NCBI RefSeq assembly: GCF_013337045.2
Contig: NZ_CP118259.1
Location: 1,674,001 to 1,738,000, forward strand
Reading direction: 5' to 3'
Origin: Agrobacterium vitis
GTDB taxonomy: Bacteria; Pseudomonadota; Alphaproteobacteria; Rhizobiales; Rhizobiaceae
DNA: 64,000 nucleotides
The stretch's first letter is position 1; each line of letters begins with the position of its first letter. The position numbers and the translations under genes were made by a program. Positions 45,793 to 54,550 of this stretch are shown piece after piece. Under the pieces are notes generated by a model, which was not told the DNA's origin, did not search any database, and worked only from the letters and a program-made list of their open reading frames with translations.

Positions 45793-48279
45793 TTACTTCT
45801 TTTTCGGCACCTTTGGCACCGTGGTTTTCTTGGCGACCGGCTTGGTCTCCTTCAAGGCTTCAACTTCCGGCTCGGCCTTGGCGACTTTTTTAGCCTTGGA
45901 GCGAGGCTTGGCGATGACCTCGCCATCATCAGGCACCACGGCGGCAATTTCGGCTTCTTTCTTCGGCTTGACCGGCGCCACATCGGCCACGCAGTCGAGG
46001 GATAGCTGTTCGTCACCATCCTTGGTGACGGTGCCGACCTTGACGATCCCGCCTTTTTTCAGCTTGCCGAACAGGATCTCATTGGCCAAAGGCTTTTTGA
46101 TATGCTCCTGAATGACGCGGCCAAGCGGTCGGGCGCCCATTTTCTCGTCATAACCACGCGTAGCCAACCAGGCGACAGCCGGTTCCGACAGGTCGAACGT
46201 AATGCCACGTTCCGAAAGCTGAGCTTCCAGCTGCATGACGAACTTCTGCACGACCTTGTGGATAACCTCGCTTGGCAGCGGGGCGAACGGAATGATCGCA
46301 TCCAGACGATTGCGGAATTCCGGGGTGAACAGACGATTGATCGCCTCTTCATCCTCACCACTGCGCTTGGAAGAACCAAAGCCGATAGCCGACTTGGCCA
46401 TTTCCGATGCACCCGCATTGGTGGTCATGATCAGGATCACATTGCGGAAATCGATCTTCTTGCCATTATGGTCGGTCAGTGAGCCGTGGTCCATGACCTG
46501 CAGCAAGATGTTGTAGATGTCAGGATGGGCCTTTTCGATTTCGTCCAGCAGCACCACGCAATGCGGATGCTGATCGACGCCGTCGGTTAGCAGGCCACCC
46601 TGGTCGAAGCCGACATAGCCGGGAGGAGCCCCAAGCAGACGCGACACCGTATGGCGCTCCATATATTCAGACATATCGAAGCGCAGCATTTCCACGCCAA
46701 GCGACGCGGCCAATTGCTTGGCAACCTCGGTCTTGCCGACGCCTGTCGGACCTGAGAAGACGTAGGAGCCAATCGGCTTATTGGGTTCACGCAGCCCTGC
46801 CCGCGCCAGCTTGATCGCCGTCGATAGCGCTTCGATGGCATCATCCTGACCGTAAACAACCGAGCGCAGTTCCTTGTCCAGATTGGCAAGAACCAACTCA
46901 TCGTCCTTGGACACGGTCTTGGCCGGAATCCGCGCCATCGTGGCGATGGTGACTTCGATTTCCTTCTCGGTGATCAGCTTGCGGCGACGCGAGGCAGGCA
47001 GCAGCATTTGCGCGGCACCCGTCTCATCGATCACGTCGATCGCCTTGTCCGGCAGCTTGCGGTCGCTGATATAGCGGGCCGAAAGCTCGACAGCCGTCTT
47101 GATCGCCTCGTTGGTGTACCGCAGCTTGTGATATTCCTCGAAATAAGGCTTCAGGCCCTTCATGATCTCGATGGCATCGTCGATAGACGGCTCATTGACA
47201 TCGATTTTCTGGAACCGGCGCACCAGTGCCCGGTCCTTCTCGAAGAACTGCCGATATTCCTTATAGGTGGTCGAACCGATGCAACGGATCGCGCCAGACG
47301 ACAAGGCGGGCTTCAACAGGTTGGAGGCATCCATCGCCCCGCCGGAGGTGGCCCCTGCGCCAATCACCGTATGAATTTCATCGATGAACAGCACGGCGCC
47401 CGGATAGTCTTCGAGCTCCTTGACCACCTGCTTCAAGCGTTCCTCGAAATCGCCGCGATAGCGCGTACCGGCCAGAAGCGTACCCATGTCGAGCGAAAAG
47501 ATCGTCGCATCGGCCAGCGCCTCAGGCACTTTCCCTTCGACGATCCGCTTGGCGAGGCCCTCGGCAATTGCCGTCTTGCCCACACCTGGATCGCCGACGT
47601 AAAGCGGATTGTTTTTTGAGCGGCGGCACAGAACCTGAATGGTGCGGTTGACCTCGTCATGACGACCGATCAGCGGATCGATGCGTCCCGTCTTGGCCTT
47701 TTCATTCAGGTTGACGCAATAGGCCTTGAGGGCTTCCGGCTGCTTCTTGGCCGGACCCTCCTCCTGCTCACGCGGCGGCTTCTGGCTGGCTTCGCTCTCT
47801 TCTTCGACACCGCGTGGCGGGCGAGGCTGGGAGGTGCCCGGACGCTTGCCGATACCGTGGGATATGTAGTTGACCGCGTCATAGCGGGTCATTTCCTGTT
47901 CTTGCAGGAAGTAAGCCGCATGGCTTTCACGCTCGGCAAAGATCGCCACCAGAACATTGGCACCGGTCACTTCTTCCCGACCGGAAGACTGGACATGGAT
48001 GACAGCCCGCTGGATGACCCTCTGGAAGCCGGAGGTGGGTTTGGAATCCTCATCATAGCCGGTCACCAGATTGGCCAGCTCATTATCGACGTAATCGCTC
48101 ACGGTCTTGCGCAGCGTATCGAGGTTCACATTGCAGGCGCCCATCACGGCGGCCGCATCGGCATCATCGATCAGTGCCATCAGCAAATGTTCAAGCGTCG
48201 CATATTCGTGGTGGCGCTCATTGGCAAAAGTCAGTGCCTGATGCAGCGCCTTTTCCAGGCTCGGAGAAAATGTTGGCAC
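45793..48279 (-). CDS. clpA: ATP-dependent Clp protease ATP-binding subunit ClpA
   Basis: An 828-residue AAA+ unfoldase with an N-terminal Clp_N repeat domain (about 1-140), two ATPase modules (Walker A motifs GDPGVGKTA and GPTGVGKTE) and a ClpP-docking region. It unfolds substrates for ClpP. It is longer than the 758-residue E. coli protein: an acidic/Pro-rich linker near residues 155-180, and a C-terminal tail of about 55 residues rich in Lys, Ala and Pro. clpS lies 10 bases upstream, as expected for its adaptor. Confidence 0.95.
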   Translation of the reverse strand: MPTFSPSLEKALHQALTFANERHHEYATLEHLLMALIDDADAAAVMGACNVNLDTLRKTVSDYVDNELANLVTGYDEDSKPTSGFQRVIQRAVIHVQSSGREEVTGANVLVAIFAERESHAAYFLQEQEMTRYDAVNYISHGIGKRPGTSQPRPPRGVEEESEASQKPPREQEEGPAKKQPEALKAYCVNLNEKAKTGRIDPLIGRHDEVNRTIQVLCRRSKNNPLYVGDPGVGKTAIAEGLAKRIVEGKVPEALADATIFSLDMGTLLAGTRYRGDFEERLKQVVKELEDYPGAVLFIDEIHTVIGAGATSGGAMDASNLLKPALSSGAIRCIGSTTYKEYRQFFEKDRALVRRFQKIDVNEPSIDDAIEIMKGLKPYFEEYHKLRYTNEAIKTAVELSARYISDRKLPDKAIDVIDETGAAQMLLPASRRRKLITEKEIEVTIATMARIPAKTVSKDDELVLANLDKELRSVVYGQDDAIEALSTAIKLARAGLREPNKPIGSYVFSGPTGVGKTEVAKQLAASLGVEMLRFDMSEYMERHTVSRLLGAPPGYVGFDQGGLLTDGVDQHPHCVVLLDEIEKAHPDIYNILLQVMDHGSLTDHNGKKIDFRNVILIMTTNAGASEMAKSAIGFGSSKRSGEDEEAINRLFTPEFRNRLDAIIPFAPLPSEVIHKVVQKFVMQLEAQLSERGITFDLSEPAVAWLATRGYDEKMGARPLGRVIQEHIKKPLANEILFGKLKKGGIVKVGTVTKDGDEQLSLDCVADVAPVKPKKEAEIAAVVPDDGEVIAKPRSKAKKVAKAEPEVEALKETKPVAKKTTVPKVPKKK

Positions 48280-48289
48280 GGTCAGATCC

Positions 48290-48643
48290 TCATTTCTTTT
48301 CCATGACGCATTGCAGCGGATGCTCGTGCTGCCGCGCGAAGTCCATAACTTGGCTTACCTTGGTTTCGGCGACCTCATAGGTGAAGACGCCGCATTCCCC
48401 TACCCCGTGGTTGTGTACGTGCAGCATGACGAGGGTTGCCGCTTCCCTGTCTTTTTGGAAGAACCGCTCCAGAATATGGATGACGAACTCCATAGGCGTA
48501 TAGTCATCATTTAGCAGCAGAACGCGATATAAATTGGGCTTCTTGGTTTTCGGCTTCGTGCGCGTGATAACCGACGTGCCCCTGTTTGGTCCGTCGTTGT
48601 TACCCTGCGCTTGCATGACGATCGGTTGCGCGATCATTTCCAT
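48290..48643 (-). CDS. clpS: ATP-dependent Clp protease adaptor ClpS
   Basis: A 117-residue adaptor that hands N-end-rule substrates to ClpA. The core [20 protein letters not shown], then [24 protein letters not shown], includes the substrate-pocket Asn-Asp-Asp and His residues. The N-terminal 25 residues are variable. GGGAGAAT precedes the ATG at 48643; ATG 48637 is possible. Confidence 0.95.
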   Translation of the reverse strand: MEMIAQPIVMQAQGNNDGPNRGTSVITRTKPKTKKPNLYRVLLLNDDYTPMEFVIHILERFFQKDREAATLVMLHVHNHGVGECGVFTYEVAETKVSQVMDFARQHEHPLQCVMEKK

Positions 48644-49049
48644 CCATTCTCCCGAGTTCCGGCCGCTTCATCGCAAAAGGCGAATCCCGCCAGACCTCAC
48701 AGATTCATTAAGGTAGTCCATTTCTCATCGATTTTAAGCCCATAGATACGCACTGCAAAGAGAATTGCGTGTCCGACCTCAAAAAGGCACCCCGGACAAG
48801 TCCCGATACCGACGCAACAGGCCTAAAGATAAGTGCCTTACCCGCGTTTTCCAGACCAGCAATCGCAGCGCGTTCAATTCGAGCTGAGATTACCACCAGA
48901 TAATCATATTGTCTCCCCAGCAATGCCCCAGGCTGACTATAAGACCGCGCATCGATACGAGCCGCCAAACCGGGGCTAGCACGGGAATCACCAACGAAAA
49001 ACGGCCATCCCACAGGACGGCCGTTTGCAACGACATCAATAAAAAATGA
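48644..49049. other. 406-base intergenic region between clpS and the phasin gene
   Basis: It holds the clpS promoter region and, at its far end, the phasin terminator hairpin. A 101-codon open frame on the minus strand (48708-49013) overlaps that hairpin, has no recognisable protein pattern and is not called. No tRNA-like fold was seen. Confidence 0.5.
48996..49026 (-). terminator. Terminator after the phasin gene
   Basis: A 12-bp stem (48999-49010 against 49015-49026, one G-U) is followed in the minus-strand RNA by TTTTT. Confidence 0.88.
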
Positions 49050-49403
49050 TCAGGCAGCCGTCGCGGCGGACGCCGCTTTCGAAGCCTTGGCAAGAGGAGC
49101 CTCGTAAGGCTTATAGGCCGTCTTGGCCAGGTCGGCATACATTTCGGTGATCTTGGTGGCTTCCGACACGAACGCTTCGTAGGACGTCTTGGCGTATTTC
49201 GTCTGCAACTCGAAAACAGTCTCGATGCTGCGGGCAGCGGTCAACTGTTCCATGAAACCAGCCAGATCCTGGAAGGACTTTTTCGAATAATCCTGGGCTT
49301 CGGCAGCGATCGACTGCATGCCCTTGGCAACCTCGGAATAATTCTTCACCATCGTATCGACGGCTTCTTTGCTCTTTTTGTTCACGTCTTCGAAATTCAA
49401 CAT
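49050..49403 (-). CDS. Phasin family protein
   Basis: A 117-residue, mostly helical protein of the phasin family (DVNKKSKEAVDTMVKNYSEV, then SIETVFELQTKYAKTSYEAF), ending in an Ala/Lys-rich tail. Phasins coat polyhydroxybutyrate granules; no PHB genes are nearby. The start at 49403 has AGGAG 8 bases upstream; the frame runs to 49439. It carries its own terminator, so it is monocistronic. Confidence 0.9.
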   Translation of the reverse strand: MLNFEDVNKKSKEAVDTMVKNYSEVAKGMQSIAAEAQDYSKKSFQDLAGFMEQLTAARSIETVFELQTKYAKTSYEAFVSEATKITEMYADLAKTAYKPYEAPLAKASKAASAATAA

Positions 49404-49514
49404 AACAGCACTCCTTTTTCCTCTGCTGACCCAAACCATAAGACAGATTGCTAAAATTGGTCAAGTCAAATTGTGCAGTGCGTCATCGCCAAAAAGTTGC
49501 ATTTTATCAATAAC

Positions 49515-49544
49515 AAAAAAAAGGCGACCCCTTACGAGGCCGCC
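49515..49544 (-). terminator. Terminator downstream of the DUF3126 gene
   Basis: A 7-bp GC stem (49523-49529 against 49538-49544, one G-U) precedes eight T residues in the minus-strand RNA. Confidence 0.85.
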
Positions 49545-49594
49545 CTTCATTATCAAATATCAATAAATGCATTCCTTATGAATGCAACCTGTGA

Positions 49595-49810
49595 TCAAAG
49601 ATCGACATCCAGAATGGCCATCGAGAAATTATAGGACAGATCGCCATCCTCGTCATCCTTGAAGACAACGCCGAGAAACTCATCGCCCACATACACTTCT
49701 GCCGAGTCATCCTTGCGCGGGCGCGCCTTTACAGCCATCGTCGGGTTGAAAGTCCGCTTGAAGTAAGCGTCCAGCTTCTTGATTTCGTCTGCTTTCACAA
49801 AAATCTCCAT
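49595..49810 (-). CDS. DUF3126 family protein
   Basis: A 71-residue protein starting MEIFVKADEIKKLDAYF and ending in YNFSMAILDVDL, the standard length and pattern of DUF3126, a small acidic alphaproteobacterial family of unknown function. The frame extends to 49930, but the part before 49810 is not protein-like. A terminator follows. It is downstream of cysE on the same strand but separated from it by 329 bases. Confidence 0.85.
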   Translation of the reverse strand: MEIFVKADEIKKLDAYFKRTFNPTMAVKARPRKDDSAEVYVGDEFLGVVFKDDEDGDLSYNFSMAILDVDL

Positions 49811-50139
49811 GGATTGTCTGCGCAGCACGAACCTTCGATCCGGCCATGGTGCCGCAGCGCTCTCAAAATTCCAGCATGGCGGTGACTGACAAACCGCACG
49901 AACCATGCTTCGGCGGCCTGCTTGTCGCATGGGCCAAACAGCTGTGTAAAGCCGGGAATATCGATCCGCCCCTGCTTTTAAGGGATAATTGCTGGAAGCG
50001 GAATCGGTTCACTAAAAAATCAACAGAGAGGGCGATTCTTGATCGCCAACCAAAGCGGCCCCGATGTTATATCGTTCGCACTCCAGCACGACCTCTCGAA
50101 ATCAACGTGACTTCTGAGACCGTATGGGCACGCATTACG
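49811..50139. other. 329-base intergenic region between DUF3126 and cysE
   Basis: No gene is supported. A small hairpin with GGCGAT/ATCGCC arms (50033-50049) may end the cysE transcript. The open frames here are shadows. Confidence 0.5.
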
Positions 50140-50988
50140 TCAGCCGTCCTCGGACACCACCTGGTTCATCGAGCGGGCCGGCTCCGCACAGCCTGCCTCG
50201 CCGACCACCTTGGCCGGTACGCCTGCCACGGTCTTGCCAGCCGGTACAGGCTTCAGCACAACAGAACCGGCGGCCACGCGTGAGCAGCAGCCGATCTCGA
50301 TATTGCCAAGCACTTTGGCGCCCGCGCCGATCAGGACACCATTGCCAATCTTGGGATGGCGGTCTGCCCCTTCCTTGCCGGTGCCGCCCAGCGTCACCCC
50401 ATGCAAGATTGAAACATTATCACCGATCCGTGCTGTCTCGCCGACCACCAGGCCTGTTGCGTGATCCAGAAATATTCCCTTGCCGATGTGGGCAGCCGGA
50501 TTGATATCCGTCTGAAACACACTGGAGGACCGGCTTTGCAAATAGAGCGCAAAATCGCGCCTGCCTTTGTTCCAAAGCCAGTTGGCCAGCCGATGGGTCT
50601 GGATCGCGTGAAATCCTTTGAAATACAACACAGGCTCGATAAAGCGCAGGCATGCCGGGTCGCGGTCGTAATAGGCCTGAATATCGACGCGCAGCACGGT
50701 GCCCCATTCCGGCCAATCGGTCAGCATTTCCTCGAAAGTCTGGCGCAAAAGACTGGATTGCAGGTCGGCATGGTCGAGCCGTTCACAGATCCGGTAGATC
50801 ACGCTGCCTTCAAGCGAACGGTGGTTGAGCACGGTGGAATAAAGGAAGGCCGCCAGGAGTGGGTCATGCTCGGCGGCACTGCGGGCCTCCTGGCGCATGC
50901 TGTCCCAGATCGGGTCCATGGGCTTGATCATCTCGCGCACAGCAAGATCGTGCATGACAGCCATTGCAATCTCCTCGTTGACGTTCAT
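50140..50988 (-). CDS. cysE: Serine O-acetyltransferase
   Basis: A 282-residue enzyme that acetylates L-serine for cysteine synthesis. The N-terminal helical domain (about 1-145) is followed by the left-handed beta-helix with DINPAAHIGKGIFLDHATGLVVGETA (catalytic His in LDHATG) and GGTGKEGADRHPKIG. The C-terminal tail is the usual docking site for cysteine synthase; here it ends in DG rather than the Ile found in many CysE proteins. GGAAG precedes the ATG. Confidence 0.95.
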   Translation of the reverse strand: MNVNEEIAMAVMHDLAVREMIKPMDPIWDSMRQEARSAAEHDPLLAAFLYSTVLNHRSLEGSVIYRICERLDHADLQSSLLRQTFEEMLTDWPEWGTVLRVDIQAYYDRDPACLRFIEPVLYFKGFHAIQTHRLANWLWNKGRRDFALYLQSRSSSVFQTDINPAAHIGKGIFLDHATGLVVGETARIGDNVSILHGVTLGGTGKEGADRHPKIGNGVLIGAGAKVLGNIEIGCCSRVAAGSVVLKPVPAGKTVAGVPAKVVGEAGCAEPARSMNQVVSEDG

Positions 50989-51036
50989 CTTCCATTATAT
51001 AGATGATCTATCGATCAGACCAGATGGGGGCATGAC

Positions 51037-51840
51037 ATGAAAAAAGCGCGGACCTTTGCAGATAACGGCATAAGGGTGGCCGGACAAAATGGCATTGGCG
51101 CGCTGATTATCGACAATCCGACACGCAAGAATGCGATTACCCAGGCCATGTGGCGCGCCATTCCCCCGGCACTGGACTGGCTGATTGGAGAGGCAGGGGT
51201 TCACTGCATCGTCATGACAGGTGGCGGCCAGACGGATTTCAGCGCCGGCGCCGACATTTCCGAATTTGACGCCGTGCGCAATGACAGCCGGCAGGCGCGG
51301 ATCTACGAGGCTGACAATAGTGCGGCTTTCGCGGCCATTCGTGAGGCGCGGGTGCCTGTCATCGCCTCACTTCGCGGGGTTTGCTATGGTGGGGCCTTCG
51401 GGCTTGCCGCCGCCGCCGATATCAGGATCGCCGACGACACCGCAATCTTCGCCATACCCGCAGCCCGACTTGGCCTCGCCTATCCAGCAGATGCCGTTGC
51501 CGACCTCAGTCGGACGCTGGGCAGCCAGATCGCCCGGCGGGCGCTGTTTACCGGTCAGGCATTTCCCGCCGCTTCTCTATTGAGCTGCGGCTTTTTGGGC
51601 GATCTCGTCGCCCCTCAAGCTCTTGACGGTGCTGCCTTTTCTTTGGCAGAAACCATCGCCGCCAATGCGCCGCTGTCTATCCACGCTGCCAAGCTGGCGC
51701 TGCGGGCAACGGAAAGCCAGGACGACAGCCTGCTGAGCGAGGCCGCTGTTCTTGGCTCCACCACGTTCGAAAGCGCCGACTACCGTGAAGGCCGCGCGGC
51801 CTTTCGCGAAAAACGCCAACCGATCTTTACCGGAGAATAA
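51037..51840 (+). CDS. Enoyl-CoA hydratase/isomerase family protein
   Basis: A 267-residue crotonase-fold protein. The oxyanion-hole segments are FSAGADISEF (about residues 68-77) and GVCYGGAFGLAAAADIRIA (about 112-130). One of the two usual catalytic glutamates is not obvious, so hydratase, isomerase or hydrolase activity is open. Divergent from cysE by 48 bases and convergent with the next hydrolase. Confidence 0.88.
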   Translation: MKKARTFADNGIRVAGQNGIGALIIDNPTRKNAITQAMWRAIPPALDWLIGEAGVHCIVMTGGGQTDFSAGADISEFDAVRNDSRQARIYEADNSAAFAAIREARVPVIASLRGVCYGGAFGLAAAADIRIADDTAIFAIPAARLGLAYPADAVADLSRTLGSQIARRALFTGQAFPAASLLSCGFLGDLVAPQALDGAAFSLAETIAANAPLSIHAAKLALRATESQDDSLLSEAAVLGSTTFESADYREGRAAFREKRQPIFTGE

Positions 51841-51846
51841 AAACGT

Positions 51847-52632
51847 CTACCGGCCATCCAGCTCGGCGTAGAATTCCAGAACGGCCTGTTTAAACACCCT
51901 GTCGCCAACCGCCAGCATATGGTCGCGCTTGGGAATATCGATGGCGCGGGCATTGGGCATCAACGCCGCCAGTTCATGGGGTGATCCGGCAATATCATCC
52001 ACTGTGCCGACACCGATTAGGACAGGCATGGTGATTGTGGCAAGCTCGGCTGCGGACACCAGATCGCGCGACGTAGAGATACAGGCGGCCAGCGCCAGCC
52101 GGTCGCTGCGTGTCTGCTCGGCAAAGGCGCGAAACATCCGTCCGCGCTCATGGGTCACATCATCAAGCGAAGGAGCCAGCAGCGCATCGGCAATCGGGTC
52201 CCAGTCGCCGACCCCGGTGGATATGCCAATGCCAAGCCCGCCAAACACCAGCGAGCGGACCCGCTGCGGAAAATCCAGCGCCATGAAAGCCGAAATCCGC
52301 GCGCCCATGGAATATCCCATCACATGCGCTTCAGCCACACCAAGATGATCGAGCAGCGCTGTGGCATCCGCTGCCATGTTTTCAGGATGATAGACTTCCG
52401 CTTCATGCGGCTTGTCGCTCTGGCCATGGCCGCGATTGTCGAGTGCGATCACCCGGTAGCCAGCATCGCCCAACGTCTTCAACCAGCCAGGATGCACCCA
52501 ATTGACCAGGGCGCTGGAGGCAAACCCGTGGATCAGCAAAACCGCCGGGCCAGACGGATCGCCCTCATCGAAATAGGCGATCTCCAGACCGTCATGACGA
52601 AAGCGGGAAAAAGCGGGAGCGTTCAAATTCAT
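51847..52632 (-). CDS. Alpha/beta-fold hydrolase
   Basis: A 261-residue serine hydrolase: oxyanion segment VLLIHGFASSALVNW, Ser in GYSMGARISAFMALDFP (about residue 107), acidic residue near VLIGVGTVDDI and His in KRDHMLAVGD. The family includes esterases and C-C hydrolases. ATG 52632 was preferred over upstream starts because the protein body begins at once; no strong ribosome site is seen. Confidence 0.88.
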   Translation of the reverse strand: MNLNAPAFSRFRHDGLEIAYFDEGDPSGPAVLLIHGFASSALVNWVHPGWLKTLGDAGYRVIALDNRGHGQSDKPHEAEVYHPENMAADATALLDHLGVAEAHVMGYSMGARISAFMALDFPQRVRSLVFGGLGIGISTGVGDWDPIADALLAPSLDDVTHERGRMFRAFAEQTRSDRLALAACISTSRDLVSAAELATITMPVLIGVGTVDDIAGSPHELAALMPNARAIDIPKRDHMLAVGDRVFKQAVLEFYAELDGR

Positions 52633-53036
52633 CACAATCGGTCCAGTTGATAGTCGATCAAGGCAGCATGACCCGGCCCGCCGCCCCACAACATGCCATC
52701 CCCAACCTGCCAACAAGGACAGGACGACGCCAGACATCCGCAAGGGTTGCGATACGCAGTACTCCTTGCTGCATAAGTCGTAACCCCTGCAAGGTTCAAG
52801 ACGTTATCTGCTTCTACCCCCTGCAAACGCACGCCAATTCTGTAAAAACAATCGGCAGCGCCCTGCATTGGCTCTACCCATTTCAAAAAAAGGCGGCTAA
52901 TGTCTGGCGCAACCCAATCGCGGTGCATGGCGGTGGCAGAGATGCCGATCACGCGCCATAAACGTTTCATCTTCAGTTGAGTTTCCAGGCCTTGCAGGCC
53001 TCGGAAACTGGGCAACAAGGCATTCGGAGCATAGAC
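52633..53036. other. 404-base region with a cryptic minus-strand frame
   Basis: Nothing here is clearly a gene. On the minus strand a frame from ATG 52970 to 52632 (112 codons, Cys/Trp-rich near its end) reads as a possible small protein just before the hydrolase, but it has only a weak ribosome site and no recognised pattern. The plus strand holds the upstream region of the zinc-finger gene. Confidence 0.4.
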
Positions 53037-53282
53037 ATGGCCGGTCATTCCATTCCCCATTTCCAGAACGACGGCGGACATCGGCTTGTCGAAATCGGCG
53101 TCAAGGAATTCATGTGCACCGGCGCGTCCGTTCCTTTCGATCATCCGCATATCTTCATCGACCTCGGCCATGACACCGAGAAGGTCTGCCCCTACTGCTC
53201 AACGCTCTATCGTTATAACAGCAGCCTGAAGGCAACCGAAACCAACCCCGCAGGCTGCGTCTTTCACGTCAAGGCGGCCTGA
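53037..53282 (+). CDS. Zinc-finger (CHCC-type) protein, NDUFS6/UCR-like
   Basis: An 81-residue protein with the zf-CHCC pattern: HPHIFIDLG, CPYCSTLY and a second Cys in PAGCVFHV. In bacteria and mitochondria this domain occurs in a subunit of respiratory complex I (NDUFS6-like) or as a stand-alone zinc protein. The start at 53037 has GGAG upstream. It ends 38 bases before the monooxygenase. Confidence 0.85.
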   Translation: MAGHSIPHFQNDGGHRLVEIGVKEFMCTGASVPFDHPHIFIDLGHDTEKVCPYCSTLYRYNSSLKATETNPAGCVFHVKAA

Positions 53283-53320
53283 GCGGCTCTCAGCGACGCG
53301 CCAGCGATCGGATTATCACC

Positions 53321-54499
53321 ATGTCCACGAAAACCGTGGCAATTGTCGGCGGCGGCATAGCCGGCCTTGTCGCGTCCTTGTGCTTTGCCCGCGTGGGTAT
53401 CGCGACCCGGATTTTTGAGAAAAGCCCGCAATTGCTTGAGGTCGGCGCAGGCCTGCAACTGACGCCAAACGTCACCTGGATTCTCGACGAACTCGGAGTT
53501 CTCGAGAACCTGCGCGCGCGCTGGCATGAGCCGGATGTGGTGGCGCTCGCCTCCGGCATCAGCTTGAAACGCCTGTGCAACGTGCCGGTTGGCGCACACG
53601 CTAAATCCCGTTGGCAGGCGCCCTATGGCGTGTTGCATCGCGCAACGCTGCAACAGGCTCTTCTTGAGGCCGTGGCGCAAAATCCGCTTTGCTCTCTGAC
53701 ATTGGACCAGAGGGTCGAAAGTCCCGATGCGCAAATCCTGCGCGATACGCAGACCGGCGAGCGTCCCGACCTGCTGATCGCTGCCGACGGCGTCTGGTCG
53801 CGGTTGCGCAATTTCGTGGCTGGCGGCCCGGACGTGTCCTTCAGCGGCAGCATCGCCTGGCGCGTCACCCTTCCCCAGGCCGAGGCCCCCGCCTTTCTCG
53901 ACCGACAGTCCGTAACGGCCTTTCTGGGGCCGAATGCCCATATGGTCACCTACCCCTTGCGCGATACCGACAGTATCAACATCGTGGCCATCGGCGCGGG
54001 CGTCGATCCCGGCGAAGGATGGGCGGCTCAAACGCAGGATAGCCAGGCTCTGCTGCTGGAGCGGGCCTTCAAAGGTTGGAATAGCGACATCTGCACCATG
54101 CTGGCGAATGCCAAGACCAATATGACCTTCTGGCCGCTGTTTCAGGCTGGAAATGGCCGTTGGCACAATGATCGGGATCTGGTGCTGATCGGTGATGCCG
54201 CCCATGCCATGCTGCCCTTCTCGGCCCAGGGGGCCGCCATGGCCATCGAAGACGCTTTCGAACTTGCCGATCTCGTCTCCAGGCGGTCCATCCCCCAGGC
54301 GCTCGCGGCTTATGAGGCCAGTCGGCAAAAACGGGTCAGCGCTGTGCGCAAACGAGGGGCAATCAACAAATTTGCCTATCACGCCAAGGGGCCGCTGCAA
54401 ATTGGGCGAGACGTCCTTTTGTCCTTGCGTTCTTCCGATAGCTTTGCCCGCGATCTCGACTGGCTCTACGGCTACCGGCCTGCCTTGACAGACCGGTAA
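53321..54499 (+). CDS. FAD-dependent monooxygenase (UbiH/salicylate-hydroxylase type)
   Basis: A 392-residue flavoprotein. The N-terminal dinucleotide fold is VAIVGGGIAGLVASL, followed by LEVGAGLQLTPNVTWIL; the second FAD motif is GDAAHAMLPFSAQGAAMAIEDA (about residues 288-309). The family hydroxylates aromatic substrates with NAD(P)H, or acts on ubiquinone precursors. The substrate is unknown. The DLLIAADGVWSRLR block is typical. It follows the zinc-finger gene on the same strand. Confidence 0.9.
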   Translation: MSTKTVAIVGGGIAGLVASLCFARVGIATRIFEKSPQLLEVGAGLQLTPNVTWILDELGVLENLRARWHEPDVVALASGISLKRLCNVPVGAHAKSRWQAPYGVLHRATLQQALLEAVAQNPLCSLTLDQRVESPDAQILRDTQTGERPDLLIAADGVWSRLRNFVAGGPDVSFSGSIAWRVTLPQAEAPAFLDRQSVTAFLGPNAHMVTYPLRDTDSINIVAIGAGVDPGEGWAAQTQDSQALLLERAFKGWNSDICTMLANAKTNMTFWPLFQAGNGRWHNDRDLVLIGDAAHAMLPFSAQGAAMAIEDAFELADLVSRRSIPQALAAYEASRQKRVSAVRKRGAINKFAYHAKGPLQIGRDVLLSLRSSDSFARDLDWLYGYRPALTDR

Positions 54500-54550
54500 G
54501 CAGTAAATTGTCCGATGCCTTCAACCAGAAATTGCTTTCGGATCAGACAG

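Noticed and set aside
48708..49013. 101-codon minus-strand frame between clpS and the phasin gene
   Set aside because: It begins inside the phasin terminator hairpin and has no recognisable motif or ribosome site.
53264..54400. 378-codon minus-strand frame
   Set aside because: It is antisense to the FAD monooxygenase, whose flavin motifs are intact.
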